From: Cyclobacteriaceae bacterium
GTDB taxonomy: Bacteria > Bacteroidota > Bacteroidia > Cytophagales > Cyclobacteriaceae
DNA: 64,000 nucleotides
Direction of reading: 5' to 3'
Assembly (NCBI GenBank): GCA_019638275.1
Contig: JAHBUC010000001.1
Location: forward strand, 744,001 to 808,000
Below, in pieces: positions 44,128-53,900 of the stretch (positions within the stretch are counted from its first letter, which is position 1; each line of letters opens with the position of its first letter). Made by a program: the position numbers and the translations under genes. The notes beneath the pieces were generated by a model, which saw only the letters and a list, made by a program, of their open reading frames with translations, made no database searches and had not been told where the DNA came from.

Positions 44128-45402
44128 ATGAAGAAGCTGCTCCTCCTGGCATTGACGCTTGTGTCAATTCAACTTGTTGCACAACGCACCGTCATTCATT
44201 GCGGAAACCTCATTGATGGAAAATCAAATGATGTACAAGCGCAGATGACCGTGATTGTTGAAAAGAATATAATCACAAAAATTGAGAAGGGATTTACCAA
44301 ACCCGCCAGCTCAGACAAGTTGATTGACTTGAGTAAGAAAACCGTTATGCCGGGTTTGATTGATTTGCATGTTCACCTGGAAGGCGAGACGAATAAAGAT
44401 CAGGCATTACAACGGTTTACAGCAAATAAGGCTGATGTGGCTTTCCGGTCGACTGTATTTGCAAAAAAGACGTTGATGGCCGGGTTTACAACGGTACGAG
44501 ATTTAGGTGGAAGCGGTGTGAATACTTCATTGCGTAATGCCATTAATCAGGGATTGGTAATCGGGCCAAGAATTTTCTCCGTAGGTAAATCGATTGGAAC
44601 AACTGGAGGCCATGCCGATCCCACCAATGGATATCGTGAAGATTTGATGGGAGATCCAGGGCCAAAAGAAGGTGTTATTAACTCTCCGGAGGAAGCAAGA
44701 CAAGCAGTTCGTCAGCGGTATAAAGATGGTAGCGATTTGATTAAGATAACCGCAACGGGTGGTGTGTTGAGTATTGCCAAGGATGGTTCAGGGCCCCAGT
44801 TTACAGATGAAGAGTTAAAAGCCATTGTAGAAACCGCACGCGATTACGGTATGCATACTGCAGCACATGCACATGGTGCAGAAGGCATGAAGCGTGCCGT
44901 ACTCGCAGGCATTACAACCATTGAGCACGGAACAAAAATGACGGAAGAGGTAATGGACCTGATGAAACAGAAAGGAACGTACTATGTACCTACCATTACG
45001 GCCGGAAAATTTGTGGCAGAAAAAGCAAAAGAGCCTGGATATTATCATCCGCTTGTTGTGCCTAAAGCATTGGAGATTGGTCCGCAAATTCAAACCACCT
45101 TTGGAAATGCGTATAAGCGCGGAGTGAAGATTGCGTTTGGTACAGATGCCGGTGTGTTTCCGCATGGTGAGAATGGAAAGGAATTTGGTTACATGGTGGA
45201 AGCAGGTATGCCGGCCATGGAGGCTATTAAATCGGCAACGGTTGTAGCGGCCGAAGTTGTGGGCATGAGTGACAAGATCGGAACCATTGAAACCGGTAAG
45301 CTGGCTGATATTGTGGCTACCGATGAAAATCCATTAAGGAATATCAAGACCATGGAGAAGGTGAGCTTTGTGATGAAGGAAGGAGTGGTGTATCTTCAGT
45401 GA
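44128..45402 (+). CDS. Exported amidohydrolase (imidazolonepropionase / Xaa-Pro dipeptidase-like)
   Basis: 424 residues with a signal peptide ([16 protein letters not shown]). The metal-dependent hydrolase signature is complete: [12 protein letters not shown] (HxH), [21 protein letters not shown] with the lysine normally carbamylated, [18 protein letters not shown] and [11 protein letters not shown]. The C-terminus ([20 protein letters not shown]) is the standard beta-sandwich strand. The family includes Xaa-Pro dipeptidases and cytosine-like deaminases; a periplasmic peptidase is likely but unproven. It starts 20 bp after the terB-like gene. Confidence 0.9.
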   Translation: MKKLLLLALTLVSIQLVAQRTVIHCGNLIDGKSNDVQAQMTVIVEKNIITKIEKGFTKPASSDKLIDLSKKTVMPGLIDLHVHLEGETNKDQALQRFTANKADVAFRSTVFAKKTLMAGFTTVRDLGGSGVNTSLRNAINQGLVIGPRIFSVGKSIGTTGGHADPTNGYREDLMGDPGPKEGVINSPEEARQAVRQRYKDGSDLIKITATGGVLSIAKDGSGPQFTDEELKAIVETARDYGMHTAAHAHGAEGMKRAVLAGITTIEHGTKMTEEVMDLMKQKGTYYVPTITAGKFVAEKAKEPGYYHPLVVPKALEIGPQIQTTFGNAYKRGVKIAFGTDAGVFPHGENGKEFGYMVEAGMPAMEAIKSATVVAAEVVGMSDKIGTIETGKLADIVATDENPLRNIKTMEKVSFVMKEGVVYLQ

Positions 45403-45477
45403 TTACGATTTAGAATTCAAGATTCAAGATTTTAAATTGAGGGTGCGTAAACCTTCTGAAATCTAAAATCGTTAATC
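45401..45477. repeat. Imperfect inverted repeat (TCTAAAATCG words)
   Basis: GATTACGATTTAGAATTCAA at 45401-45420 is mirrored by TCTGAAATCTAAAATCGTTA at 45455-45474, followed by TCGTCAATCTAAAATT. It lies in the gap between the amidohydrolase and TPR lipoprotein genes and touches the amidohydrolase stop. Confidence 0.6.
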
Positions 45478-45506
45478 GTCAATCTAAAATTGATTAAACT
45501 TATTCT

Positions 45507-46439
45507 ATGTACAGAAACCTCATTATCCTTTTGCTGATCCTCTCCGCTTGTTCCACTCCTGAACAAAAATCAGAACCGGCTCCTGTTCTCAGCGGCCTTG
45601 ATGGCAAACAATACTTTGAGCCCGAGCGCAGCGCAGCCGCACAAGCCACACTCGACAGCAACCTGAACGTGGCTAAGAAAAATTTTGAAGCGGATCCATC
45701 AGAAGAAAATTATATCTGGTTGGGCAGGAGGGAAGCTTATCTGTCGCATTATAAGGAAGCGATTGAGATTTTTACCCAAGGTCTGGAGAAATATCCCAAT
45801 TCCTACAAGTTGTTCAGGCATCGTGGCCACCGGTTTATTACGGTTCGTGATTTCCCAAAAGCCATTGCCGATTTTCAAATGGCCGCCTCGTTAATGCCTC
45901 GCCAGCCATTTGAAATTGAACCTGACGGACAGCCGAATAAATTAGATAAACCACTTTCCAATACACAGTTTAATGTGTGGTATCATTTAGGCCTGGCTCA
46001 TTATTTAAAAGGTGATTTTGAAAGTGCAGAGAAATCCTACGTACAATGCCTGGATGCATCGGATAATGACGACCTGATTACCGCAACAGCCGATTGGCTG
46101 TACATGACCTACCGGAGAATGAATAAGCCCGAAGAAGCTGCAAAGGTATTGGAACTGATCCGCGAAGATATGAACATCATCGAAAACGATTCGTATTACC
46201 TGCGCCTTCAAATGTATAAAGGCATGTTGCCGCCAGACGATTTATTGAAAGTAAGCGGTAGCAATGCAGATGTTGACCTGGCCTTGGCCACACAAGGGTA
46301 TGGCGTAGGCAACTGGTATTTGTGCGAAGGTGACACAACCCGCGCAGTTGAAATTTTTAAGCAAGTTACTTCCGGAAAACAATTTGCTGCTTTTGGATTT
46401 ATTGCTGCGGAAGCAGATTTGAACCGTCTGCTTAAATAA
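45507..46439 (+). CDS. TPR-repeat lipoprotein
   Basis: 310 residues with a lipobox (ILLLILSAC, C15). TPR units appear at about 75-108 (YIWLGRREAYLSHYKEAIEIF), 110-145, 165-195 (VWYHLGLAHYLKGDFESAEKSY) and 200-230. They make a protein-binding superhelix. No enzymatic motif. It ends six bases before the convergent DUF2911 stop. Role unknown; likely outer-membrane or periplasmic scaffold. Confidence 0.87.
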   Translation: MYRNLIILLLILSACSTPEQKSEPAPVLSGLDGKQYFEPERSAAAQATLDSNLNVAKKNFEADPSEENYIWLGRREAYLSHYKEAIEIFTQGLEKYPNSYKLFRHRGHRFITVRDFPKAIADFQMAASLMPRQPFEIEPDGQPNKLDKPLSNTQFNVWYHLGLAHYLKGDFESAEKSYVQCLDASDNDDLITATADWLYMTYRRMNKPEEAAKVLELIREDMNIIENDSYYLRLQMYKGMLPPDDLLKVSGSNADVDLALATQGYGVGNWYLCEGDTTRAVEIFKQVTSGKQFAAFGFIAAEADLNRLLK

Positions 46440-46445
46440 GGGCAG

Positions 46446-47021
46446 TTATAATTTCAACGGAATAGTAATCCTAATTTTCTCCCAGCTGATCTTAAGATTA
46501 GCTTCACTGTCTGAAATGTTTTCGATGGCATACAGCAAACGTTCCTGATTTTCTGCTAGCCTTTCTGGTGTAATTTCGAAGCGCAGCACATCTTCACCAG
46601 CATTGTAATCATCGGCTAAATGCTGGTCCCAGTTCTTGTTCAGGATAAACGTCCATGTTTCTTCACCGGGTATGGTGAAAATGGCGTACTTGCCAGCAGG
46701 CACCGACTGCCCATTGATGCTAAAGGCTTTGTTGATTTCAAAAGAAGTAGCGCGATGTGCACCTGTAACCCATACTTCGTTATAGGGAACCAAGCCGCCC
46801 CAAATCACCCGACCTTTCGTAACCGGTGCCGTGTATTTGATGGTGATGTGTGCATCACCAACCATGGCATGGGTTTCTTTAGGCAGACTTTTCTTTACAG
46901 TGTCAGCCTCAGCTGTTCCTGATGAAACGGTATGATGCTCATGGTTTTTAGTAGATTCCTTTTTCGATTGACAGGCACTTAGTAAGGATGTCAGGCTCAC
47001 AATGTAAATTATAAGTCGCAT
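46446..47021 (-). CDS. DUF2911 lipoprotein
   Basis: 191 residues with a lipobox (SLLSAC, C17). A His-rich stretch (KNHEHHTVSSG) follows, then the DUF2911 domain: GRVIWGGLVPYNEVWVTGAHRATSFE, GKYAIFTIPGEETWTFILNKNWDQHLADDY. DUF2911 proteins are frequent in Bacteroidota with no known activity. It is the last gene of the copper operon (55 bp after DUF3347); the histidine stretch could bind metal. Confidence 0.87.
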   Translation of the reverse strand: MRLIIYIVSLTSLLSACQSKKESTKNHEHHTVSSGTAEADTVKKSLPKETHAMVGDAHITIKYTAPVTKGRVIWGGLVPYNEVWVTGAHRATSFEINKAFSINGQSVPAGKYAIFTIPGEETWTFILNKNWDQHLADDYNAGEDVLRFEITPERLAENQERLLYAIENISDSEANLKISWEKIRITIPLKL

Positions 47022-47076
47022 GGTATGATATTTTTAGTGGATGATGCTGAAAGACATCATCCACTATGATTTATAT

Positions 47077-47571
47077 TTAATTGATAGCTTCCTGCACTGA
47101 ACCGCAACGTAGCATGGATGCTCCAAAATATGGATTCATCACCTGCTTTTCACTGCTTAACCAAAATGCGCCTTTGTCATCAAACGCCATTGGGCAATAT
47201 TGCTTGTAAACAGTTAAACCTGCGCCCCCTTCTTTTGCCAAATCGTACAGGGAAATAGAGAGAGCCTCAAAAGCTTCCCGCTGTGCTTCAATGTCATCAG
47301 TTTCGCCAATGGCCAGTATGTACTCATTTAATTGTTCAGCATAATTTCCAGTTGAAGCTGCAAGCGCAGTAGCGGCCGTCTTAGCCGTGGTGGCATCATC
47401 ATTTACCAAGGCATCTTTCACTTCAAAGTAACCGGTAAGCACAACTTTCAATGCCTCATTGGTTTCTTTCGCAGCGGTTTGTGTTTGCTCGTCAGTAGAT
47501 TTTTCCGTTTTTCCGCAGGCTGCCATTATCATCGCGGCCAATGCAAATGCAAAAATTGATTTGATTTTCAT
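47077..47571 (-). CDS. DUF3347 lipoprotein
   Basis: 164 residues with a lipobox (AAMIMAAC, C19). The C-terminal half has the DUF3347 signature YCPMAFDDKGAFWLS followed by MNPYFGASMLRCG. The conserved Cys, Met and final Cys look like copper ligands. The same domain ends the CusB protein encoded just upstream. Families of this kind accompany Cu/Ag efflux systems in Bacteroidota; a periplasmic metal-chaperone role is inference. Confidence 0.88.
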   Translation of the reverse strand: MKIKSIFAFALAAMIMAACGKTEKSTDEQTQTAAKETNEALKVVLTGYFEVKDALVNDDATTAKTAATALAASTGNYAEQLNEYILAIGETDDIEAQREAFEALSISLYDLAKEGGAGLTVYKQYCPMAFDDKGAFWLSSEKQVMNPYFGASMLRCGSVQEAIN

Positions 47572-47584
47572 TACTCGTTTAGTT

Positions 47585-47650
47585 TATGATTTGAATTTAT
47601 TTATTGATTTCAATTAAAATCCATGTATATCCATCAGTATCTATGAATAT
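47585..47650. repeat. GATATT/AATATC-type repeat remnant
   Basis: The gap between cusB and the DUF3347 gene contains AATCCATGTATATCCATCAG and TATCTATGAATATCCCG. These are the same words as the elements at 49361 and 52319, here in a short degraded form. Confidence 0.5.
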
Positions 47651-47666
47651 CCCGTATGCGTTGTTG

Positions 47667-49355
47667 TTACCGTTTCCTGAATACTTCCCTGTTTTCTCCG
47701 CATTTTAGCATTGAGGCTCCAAAATACGGATTTTTAATGTCTTCGAATTCACTTAACCAGTACGCACCCGTATCGTCAAAAGCCATTGGACAATAGGCCC
47801 GGTAAGCCTTCTCGCTGGTAAGTCCGAACAACTCCACCGCTTCAATTAAATGTTCGGAAAGTAGTTCAAAGTCTTTGCGCTGCGTCTCAACATCCGTTTT
47901 TGTGCTAATACCTATGGCGCCCTGCTCCATGGGTTTTACCAATGCCATCCATTTTTCGTGAGCCTGGCCATCCAGTAGTTTCATGTCTGCGGCTTTCAGT
48001 GCCTTCAACACTTCTTTTGCGGCTGTTGCTGCGGTTAGTGAGTTGGATTCTACTAATGCATTTTTTACTCCGTAATAATTGGTTGCTACAACGGTAAGTT
48101 GTTCCCTGAAAGCTTCCGGTACTTCCAATGATGTTGTTTCCGGTGCGTTCATCATGCTGTAGCTTCCACTAAGTTGCGCTGAAGCATCCACGGAAAATGC
48201 TCCATTTGAAACTATTTCTTCACCTTCATCCAGTCCTTTCTCTACGATGTACAAATCTTTAACACGTGCACCGAGGGATACCTCTCTGCGCTCGAAGGCG
48301 GGTGTTGTTCCCTTCTGCTTAACGTAAACAATGGATCGTTTGCCGGTCCACAATACAGCTGTGGCCGGAATGGCAAGGCCGCTGACTTTTGTATCTGGCT
48401 TGGTTTGCAGTGTAGCGTTCACCAGCATTTCTGGTTTGAGAAGACTTCCTGTATTGGGTACAGCGGCCCGTACATCTGCGGTGCGTGTTTCTGGATTCAT
48501 GGAAGGATTGATGTACTGGATAGTGGCGTTGAATTCCTTTCCAGGAAGCGAAGGAACAGTGAAGTTTATGGTTGAACCGGTTTTTATCCAGACCAGATCA
48601 CTTTCATATGCATCCAGCACGACCCATAAGGTATTGAGGTTGGCGATCTCCACCATTATGCTGCCCGTTGAAACATAGTCGCCCAATGAAATCTGACGTT
48701 TGGTAACTACACCGGATGCATCAGCATATACGTCAAGGGTTGTGACTACCTCATTGGTTTTTTCAATTTTTTCAATTTGTTTGTCGCTGATTTTCCAAAG
48801 CCGAAGCTTTTCTTTGGCGGCTTCGTAAAGCTGTGGAGAGATACTGGCCATTTTCTTAGCCTCCAGCAATTCACGTTGCGCAGTAACCAGTTCGGGTGAA
48901 TAAATGGTGGCCAGCCTTTCGCCTTTGCGCACCTCTTGCCCCTCGAAATTCACAAAGAGCTTTTCAATACGCCCGGGAAATTTGGCAGTGACCACGGAGA
49001 GTTGCTGTTCATTCACCTTTACCTTACCCGTCAGCGTTAGTTCATTCGTAACTGATACGGATTTTACTTTTGTGGTTTGAATGTTGGCTAACGCAATAGC
49101 CTCTGGTGTCATTTCGTGTACTGATTGATTGGATGATCCGCCTGCAGATGACACCGGTATCAGATTCATTCCACACAGTGGACATTTACCCGGTCCCTGT
49201 TGCCGGATTTGTGGGTGCATGGAGCAGGTATACTCCGTTTTTGTATCTGAGGTGTGGTCGTGTGTTGCGGAGCCCTCGCCACTGAAAATTAGCCAGCCGA
49301 GCAAAAGTCCAACGGCTAGTAGTACGATGTTGATGATGATTGATTTTGGTTTCAT
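47667..49355 (-). CDS. cusB: Cu(I)/Ag(I) efflux periplasmic adaptor CusB with heavy-metal domain and DUF3347
   Basis: 562 residues from the ATG at 49353-49355. The frame is open to 49421, but that extension translates a repeat element. A membrane helix (IIINIVLLAVGLLLGWLIF) is followed by a heavy-metal-binding domain (YTCSMHPQI ... KCPLCGMNL; C44, H47, C58, C61). Then come the membrane-fusion hairpin and beta-barrel (LTGKVKVNEQQLSVVTAKFPGRIEKL, about 105-400) and, from ~425, a C-terminal DUF3347 (YCPMAFDDTGAYWLS, NPYFGASMLKCG). It links the CusA pump to the outer-membrane channel and hands over metal. Confidence 0.93.
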   Translation of the reverse strand: MKPKSIIINIVLLAVGLLLGWLIFSGEGSATHDHTSDTKTEYTCSMHPQIRQQGPGKCPLCGMNLIPVSSAGGSSNQSVHEMTPEAIALANIQTTKVKSVSVTNELTLTGKVKVNEQQLSVVTAKFPGRIEKLFVNFEGQEVRKGERLATIYSPELVTAQRELLEAKKMASISPQLYEAAKEKLRLWKISDKQIEKIEKTNEVVTTLDVYADASGVVTKRQISLGDYVSTGSIMVEIANLNTLWVVLDAYESDLVWIKTGSTINFTVPSLPGKEFNATIQYINPSMNPETRTADVRAAVPNTGSLLKPEMLVNATLQTKPDTKVSGLAIPATAVLWTGKRSIVYVKQKGTTPAFERREVSLGARVKDLYIVEKGLDEGEEIVSNGAFSVDASAQLSGSYSMMNAPETTSLEVPEAFREQLTVVATNYYGVKNALVESNSLTAATAAKEVLKALKAADMKLLDGQAHEKWMALVKPMEQGAIGISTKTDVETQRKDFELLSEHLIEAVELFGLTSEKAYRAYCPMAFDDTGAYWLSEFEDIKNPYFGASMLKCGENREVFRKR

Positions 49356-49360
49356 ATCTT

Positions 49361-49452
49361 GTTTGATATTGGTGGATACTCGTTGATATTTATGGATACT
49401 TGTTGATATTGGTTGTGACAATCAATATCAATTAATGTCAACCAATATCCAT
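49361..49452. repeat. GATATT/AATATC palindromic element between cusB and tolC-like gene
   Basis: TTGATATTGGTGGATACTCG and GATATTTATGGATACTTG lead into an inverted half with CAATCAATATCAATTAATGT and AACCAATATCC. It fills the whole space between the two genes. Confidence 0.75.
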
Positions 49453-49453
49453 T

Positions 49454-50965
49454 TCAGTTTATTCCCATTAGTTTTGTAATTCCCGATACCGTTATATGTT
49501 GTTCTGTAATTGAACTATTCTGTTGTTGCTGATAATTCAATAATGTTTGCCGTAGTCGTAATATTTCTTCCATGTTACTGGTGCCTGTACTGTATGCAGT
49601 TGTCATCAGTCGGATGGCCTGATGCGTAATCGTGATCTGCTCATCCAGCAACCGCAATTGCCTATTGTTGTTTTCATATTCATTCAGCCGTTGTTCAAGC
49701 TCGCTCAGTAAATCCAGTTTGGCCGCTTCTTTATTTTGTGAAGCTGACTGATAGAGATATTCAGCTTCTTTCCGTTGCGCGGTGTACTTCTTGCGGTAGA
49801 TTGGCAACGTCATCGTTACCATAGGCATAAACATATTATCACCACCCATGGAAACATTCATCAGTTCGTCTTGCCGCGGACGAAACACCATGTACGTTAC
49901 GCCCACACCAATCATCGGCCGTCCCATTAGTGTTGCCATACGCTGCTGCGCTTCACGAGCCTTTTCATCCCACGCATACATTTTCACCATAGGGTGGTTT
50001 TGAACGACAGAGTCCTGAATGACGGAAAGGGATGCCGGTAGTTGAACGGATGTTAACGTATCGGCTATAGTAATGGGCTCGGATGTGGAACGATTCAGTA
50101 AATTGTTGAAGCGGGTTGCCAATGGCTTGCGCGAAGCTTTTAGAATTTCAATTCGTGTTTCCAATTCTTTCATTTGCAGTTGAATGAGCAGAACATCCAC
50201 CATGGAACCAGACGATCCGCCCTGCATGCCGCCCATGTTGAAAGATGTGCTGGTTGAGGAAGCAGGTGTTGTATTGCCGCCCATGCTCATACCACTCATG
50301 CCTCCTGATGCAGGCGTTGATGTGGTTGGGGTTGCTGTGTTTGTGCTCATGGGATTGGCACTTCCACTTGTTCCGGTTTTAAAGCGAGTGAGTGCCAGTT
50401 GCTCATATGTTTTTAGTATTTCTTTTTCCTGTTCAAGTAATTTCAGGTCTTGGTCGATTTGGTAGAGTTTGAACCAAACACTGCGTACATCATGAAAGAG
50501 ATTAATCTTAGCTTCCTGGAACGAAGCAAACTTCATCTGTGCCATGTAGGTAGCTTCGTTTTTTGCAGCATCTAAAGATCCAAACCACGGAAACATTTGC
50601 ATGACGGAAATATCAGATAGCTGCTGCCCCATGAAACGTTCCATGTACAACCCTTCTTTGGAGATGAACATCGCAAACGATAACTCAGGGTCAGGTAACG
50701 TTCCGGCCTGCGGCACTTTTTCTAACGCAGCATAGTATTCGTTATACCTCGCCTTAAGAGCAGGATTATTCTCAGCGGCTTTTTGTAAGTAATCAGCGAT
50801 CGATTGCGCTTGCGCAAAATGAGCGATGATTATCAAATAAATGACAAACCCCCTTTGTGCACTTAGCGAGAGTCTTTGCGTTCTTTGCGTGAAAAAATTT
50901 AACGCAGAGGCCGCAAAGAATGCGCAGAGGTCGCGGAGTGTATTAATAATTTTTTTTGCTTTCAT
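49454..50965 (-). CDS. TolC-like outer-membrane efflux protein with Met-rich insert
   Basis: 503 residues from the ATG at 50963-50965, seven bases after cusA. Two OEP repeats form the TolC barrel-helix: YLQKAAENNPALKARYNEYYAA, then in the second half SLSVIQDSVVQNHPMVKMYAWD. Residues ~199-255 are an unusual Ser/Thr/Gly/Met-rich segment (GGMSGMSMGGN, SFNMGGMQGG) in the loop between helices. Residues 9-39 of the signal region are encoded by a dispersed palindrome at 50852-50940, splitting the basic start (MKAKKIIN) from the hydrophobic core (FVIYLIIIAHFAQAQ). It forms the exit duct of the CusABC complex. Confidence 0.9.
   Translation of the reverse strand: MKAKKIINTLRDLCAFFAASALNFFTQRTQRLSLSAQRGFVIYLIIIAHFAQAQSIADYLQKAAENNPALKARYNEYYAALEKVPQAGTLPDPELSFAMFISKEGLYMERFMGQQLSDISVMQMFPWFGSLDAAKNEATYMAQMKFASFQEAKINLFHDVRSVWFKLYQIDQDLKLLEQEKEILKTYEQLALTRFKTGTSGSANPMSTNTATPTTSTPASGGMSGMSMGGNTTPASSTSTSFNMGGMQGGSSGSMVDVLLIQLQMKELETRIEILKASRKPLATRFNNLLNRSTSEPITIADTLTSVQLPASLSVIQDSVVQNHPMVKMYAWDEKAREAQQRMATLMGRPMIGVGVTYMVFRPRQDELMNVSMGGDNMFMPMVTMTLPIYRKKYTAQRKEAEYLYQSASQNKEAAKLDLLSELEQRLNEYENNNRQLRLLDEQITITHQAIRLMTTAYSTGTSNMEEILRLRQTLLNYQQQQNSSITEQHITVSGITKLMGIN
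50852..50940. repeat. CTTTGCG/CGCAGAG palindromic element inside the tolC-like coding sequence
   Basis: CTTTGTGC, AGTCTTTGCGTTCTTTGCGT on one side face AACGCAGAGGCCGCAAAGAA and GCGCAGAGGTCGCGGAG on the other, around GAAAAAATTT. It is in frame with the host gene and encodes residues ~9-38. Confidence 0.85.
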
Positions 50966-50972
50966 GAGGATA

Positions 50973-53900
50973 TTAATTGTCAGTTTTAACTTTTCGTTCT
51001 TCATTCCAAGAGTATAATACCGGAACAATAAACAGGGTAATCAATGCCACCACCATGCCGCCAAAAGTCGGGATGGCCATCGGTATCATAATGTCAGATC
51101 CTCTTCCTGATGAGGTGAGTACCGGAAGAAGTGCCAGCAACGTGGTTGCGGTAGTCATCAAACACGGTCGCACCCTGCGCAAGCCTGCTTCAAGTACGGC
51201 TTTGCGCACTTCGCTGATGGTTTCGGGTTTATGTTTCTGCAAACTTTGTGTGAGATACGTTCCAATCACCACCCCATCATCCGTGGCAATACCGAACAAC
51301 GCGATGAAGCCTACCCATACGGCAACACTCAGGTTGAACGTGCGCATTTGAAACAGCTCTCTGAAGTTTGTTCCAAAGAAGCTGAAGTCCATGAACCAAT
51401 CTTGCCCGTACAGCCACAACATCATAAAGCCTCCGGCAAACGCCATGGCGATAGCAGAGAAAATAAATAGAGAAGTAGCTACCGATCGGAATTGAAAATA
51501 CAGAATCAAAAAAATGATCAGCAGCGAAAGAGGTATCACAATGCCCAGTCGTTTTTCTGCACGCAGTTGATTTTCGTAGCTACCTGAGAATTTATAGCTC
51601 ACGCCCGCAGGAACGATCAGTTCACCAGCTTTAATCTTTTCGTTTAAAAAACGTTGAGCTTCTTCCACTACCGATACTTCGGCATAGCCATCTTTCTTAT
51701 CAAGCAAAACGTAACCCACCAGGAAAGAATCTTCTCCGCGAATCATCATTGGTCCGGGACGGTACACGATGGTGGCGATTTCGCTTAAGGGAATTTGTGC
51801 ACCGGTTGGTGTGGCAATAAAAATCTTGCTTATCGATTCCGGGTCGCTACGCCACTCACGTGCATAGCGTGCACGAATGGAATAGCGCTCGCGTCCCTCA
51901 ACGGTGGTGGTCATACTCATGCCACCCAATGCCACTTCAATGTATTCCTGCACATCCACTACGTTGAGTCCGTAGCGTGCCATAGCCTTGCGGTCAAGAT
52001 CAATTTCCATGTAAGGTTTTCCTAGTGACCGATCCGCATACACAGCTTCCGGTTTTACTGAGGGCACTTCTTTTAATTGCTTTTCAAGCTCCAGGCTGAA
52101 CGACTCAATGGTTTTTAAATCCGGGCCGTATACTTTTAATCCCATCGGTGCGCGCATGCCGGTCTGTAGCATTACTAATCTTGTTTCAATGGGTTGGAGT
52201 TTTGGTGCAGACGTAACACCCGGTATGTTCGCGACTTTTACAATTTCATCCCAGATGTCGTTTGGACTCTTGATTTCATCTCGCCACTGACGATAATATT
52301 CCCCGTTTTTATCTTCTATTAGATACTTATGGATATTTTTTGATATGGATGGATACTCATTGATATTGGTTGATATTTCGATATTGTTTGCATCGTAAAT
52401 CTTCTTACTGACTCTATCATAATATCCATCAGTATCCCAATATCCAAGAATATCAATCTTATACCTTCCGAGTGCGTCAGTCTTAAACCGGAGTTTTCGT
52501 CCATTCTCATCTGTAATATATTCTGATTTATAGAGGATAATGTTTTCATACATCGACATCGGGGCAGGATCAAGCGCTGTTTCAGCGCGACCGGCTTTCC
52601 CGACAACCGTTTCCACTTCGGGGATAGCCGTTACCAGCATATCGAGTTGTTGAAGCACTTGCTTGTTGGCTTCTACACCCGCATGCGGCATGGATGTAGG
52701 CATTAGTAGAAAAGCACCTTCATTCAATGAAGGCATAAACTCCTTGCCCATACCGGGAAAAGTATGGGATAGGGAATTCCACACAGAGGTGGTGCGAATG
52801 TTCCAGCCGATGGCATCAAAACTTTTTTCCACAAAGCCGAACACTTTGCTGAAGCCCAGCATGATATTCAGTCCGAGCAGCATGATGAAAACGGGTATGA
52901 GCAGAAACTTTACTTTATTCTCCAGACACCAGTTAAGGATTTTTGGATAGAACCGAATAAAGATGGAAAAGCCACCCAGCACCAAACCAATGATGAGCAG
53001 AATGAAAATGAAATTCAGAATAATGCTGTTGTGTACACCCAATGGCAACCACGTAGTAGCCAGCAGCCACGAAACGGCAGCCACGGATATCGCCATGGTA
53101 ATGGTTTCATGGTAACGGGAATACTTTTCCGGATAAAAGTGATCGAGCAGGTTATTGATCGCAAACATCATTATCGCGATTCCCGCCCAGGGCAGGTAAG
53201 CAATGGCAACGTACAATCCGGCCAACGCCAAGAGGCCATTGCCGATCAGTCTGAATTTACCTGTACTGGTTTTCCAACCGAACACCCAATGTGAAAAGGC
53301 GGGCATGATAGTGAGTGTAAAAATCAAAGCGGCCACCAGTGCAAAAGTTTTGGTGTAGGCCAGCGGTCCAAACAACTTGCCTTCTGCTGCCTGCAGCGTA
53401 AACACAGGTAGAAAACTTACAATGGTGGTGGATACAGCGGTGATGATGGCAGATGAAACTTCGGATACTGCGTTGTAAACTGTGGTTAACAACGATTGTT
53501 CTTTGGGTGCTTCTTCCAGGTGTTTCAGCACATTTTCGTTCAGGATAATACCCAAATCCACCATTGTTCCAATGGCGATGGCAATTCCTGAAAGGGCTAC
53601 AATGTTCGCATCCACATGAAAGTATTTCATGAAGATGAAACACATCAGCACAGCTAATGGTAGCAACGCAGAAATGAGAAACGATGCCCGTAGGTTGTAC
53701 ACCATCACGATGATGACAATGATCGTAATCAGAATTTGCAGGGTGATGGCATCATTGAGTGTACCCAGCGTTTCGTAGATAAGTTGCGTGCGGTCGTAAA
53801 AAGGTACGATGGTCACTTTCGATGTTCTGCCATCATCCAGTTTTTTGGATGGAAGACCTTGGGAGATTTCGTTGATTTTTTCTTTAACGTTATTGATTAC

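Noticed and set aside
49356..49421. Longer N-terminus for CusB
   Set aside because: The 22 extra residues translate the GATATT repeat element and precede a normal membrane helix.
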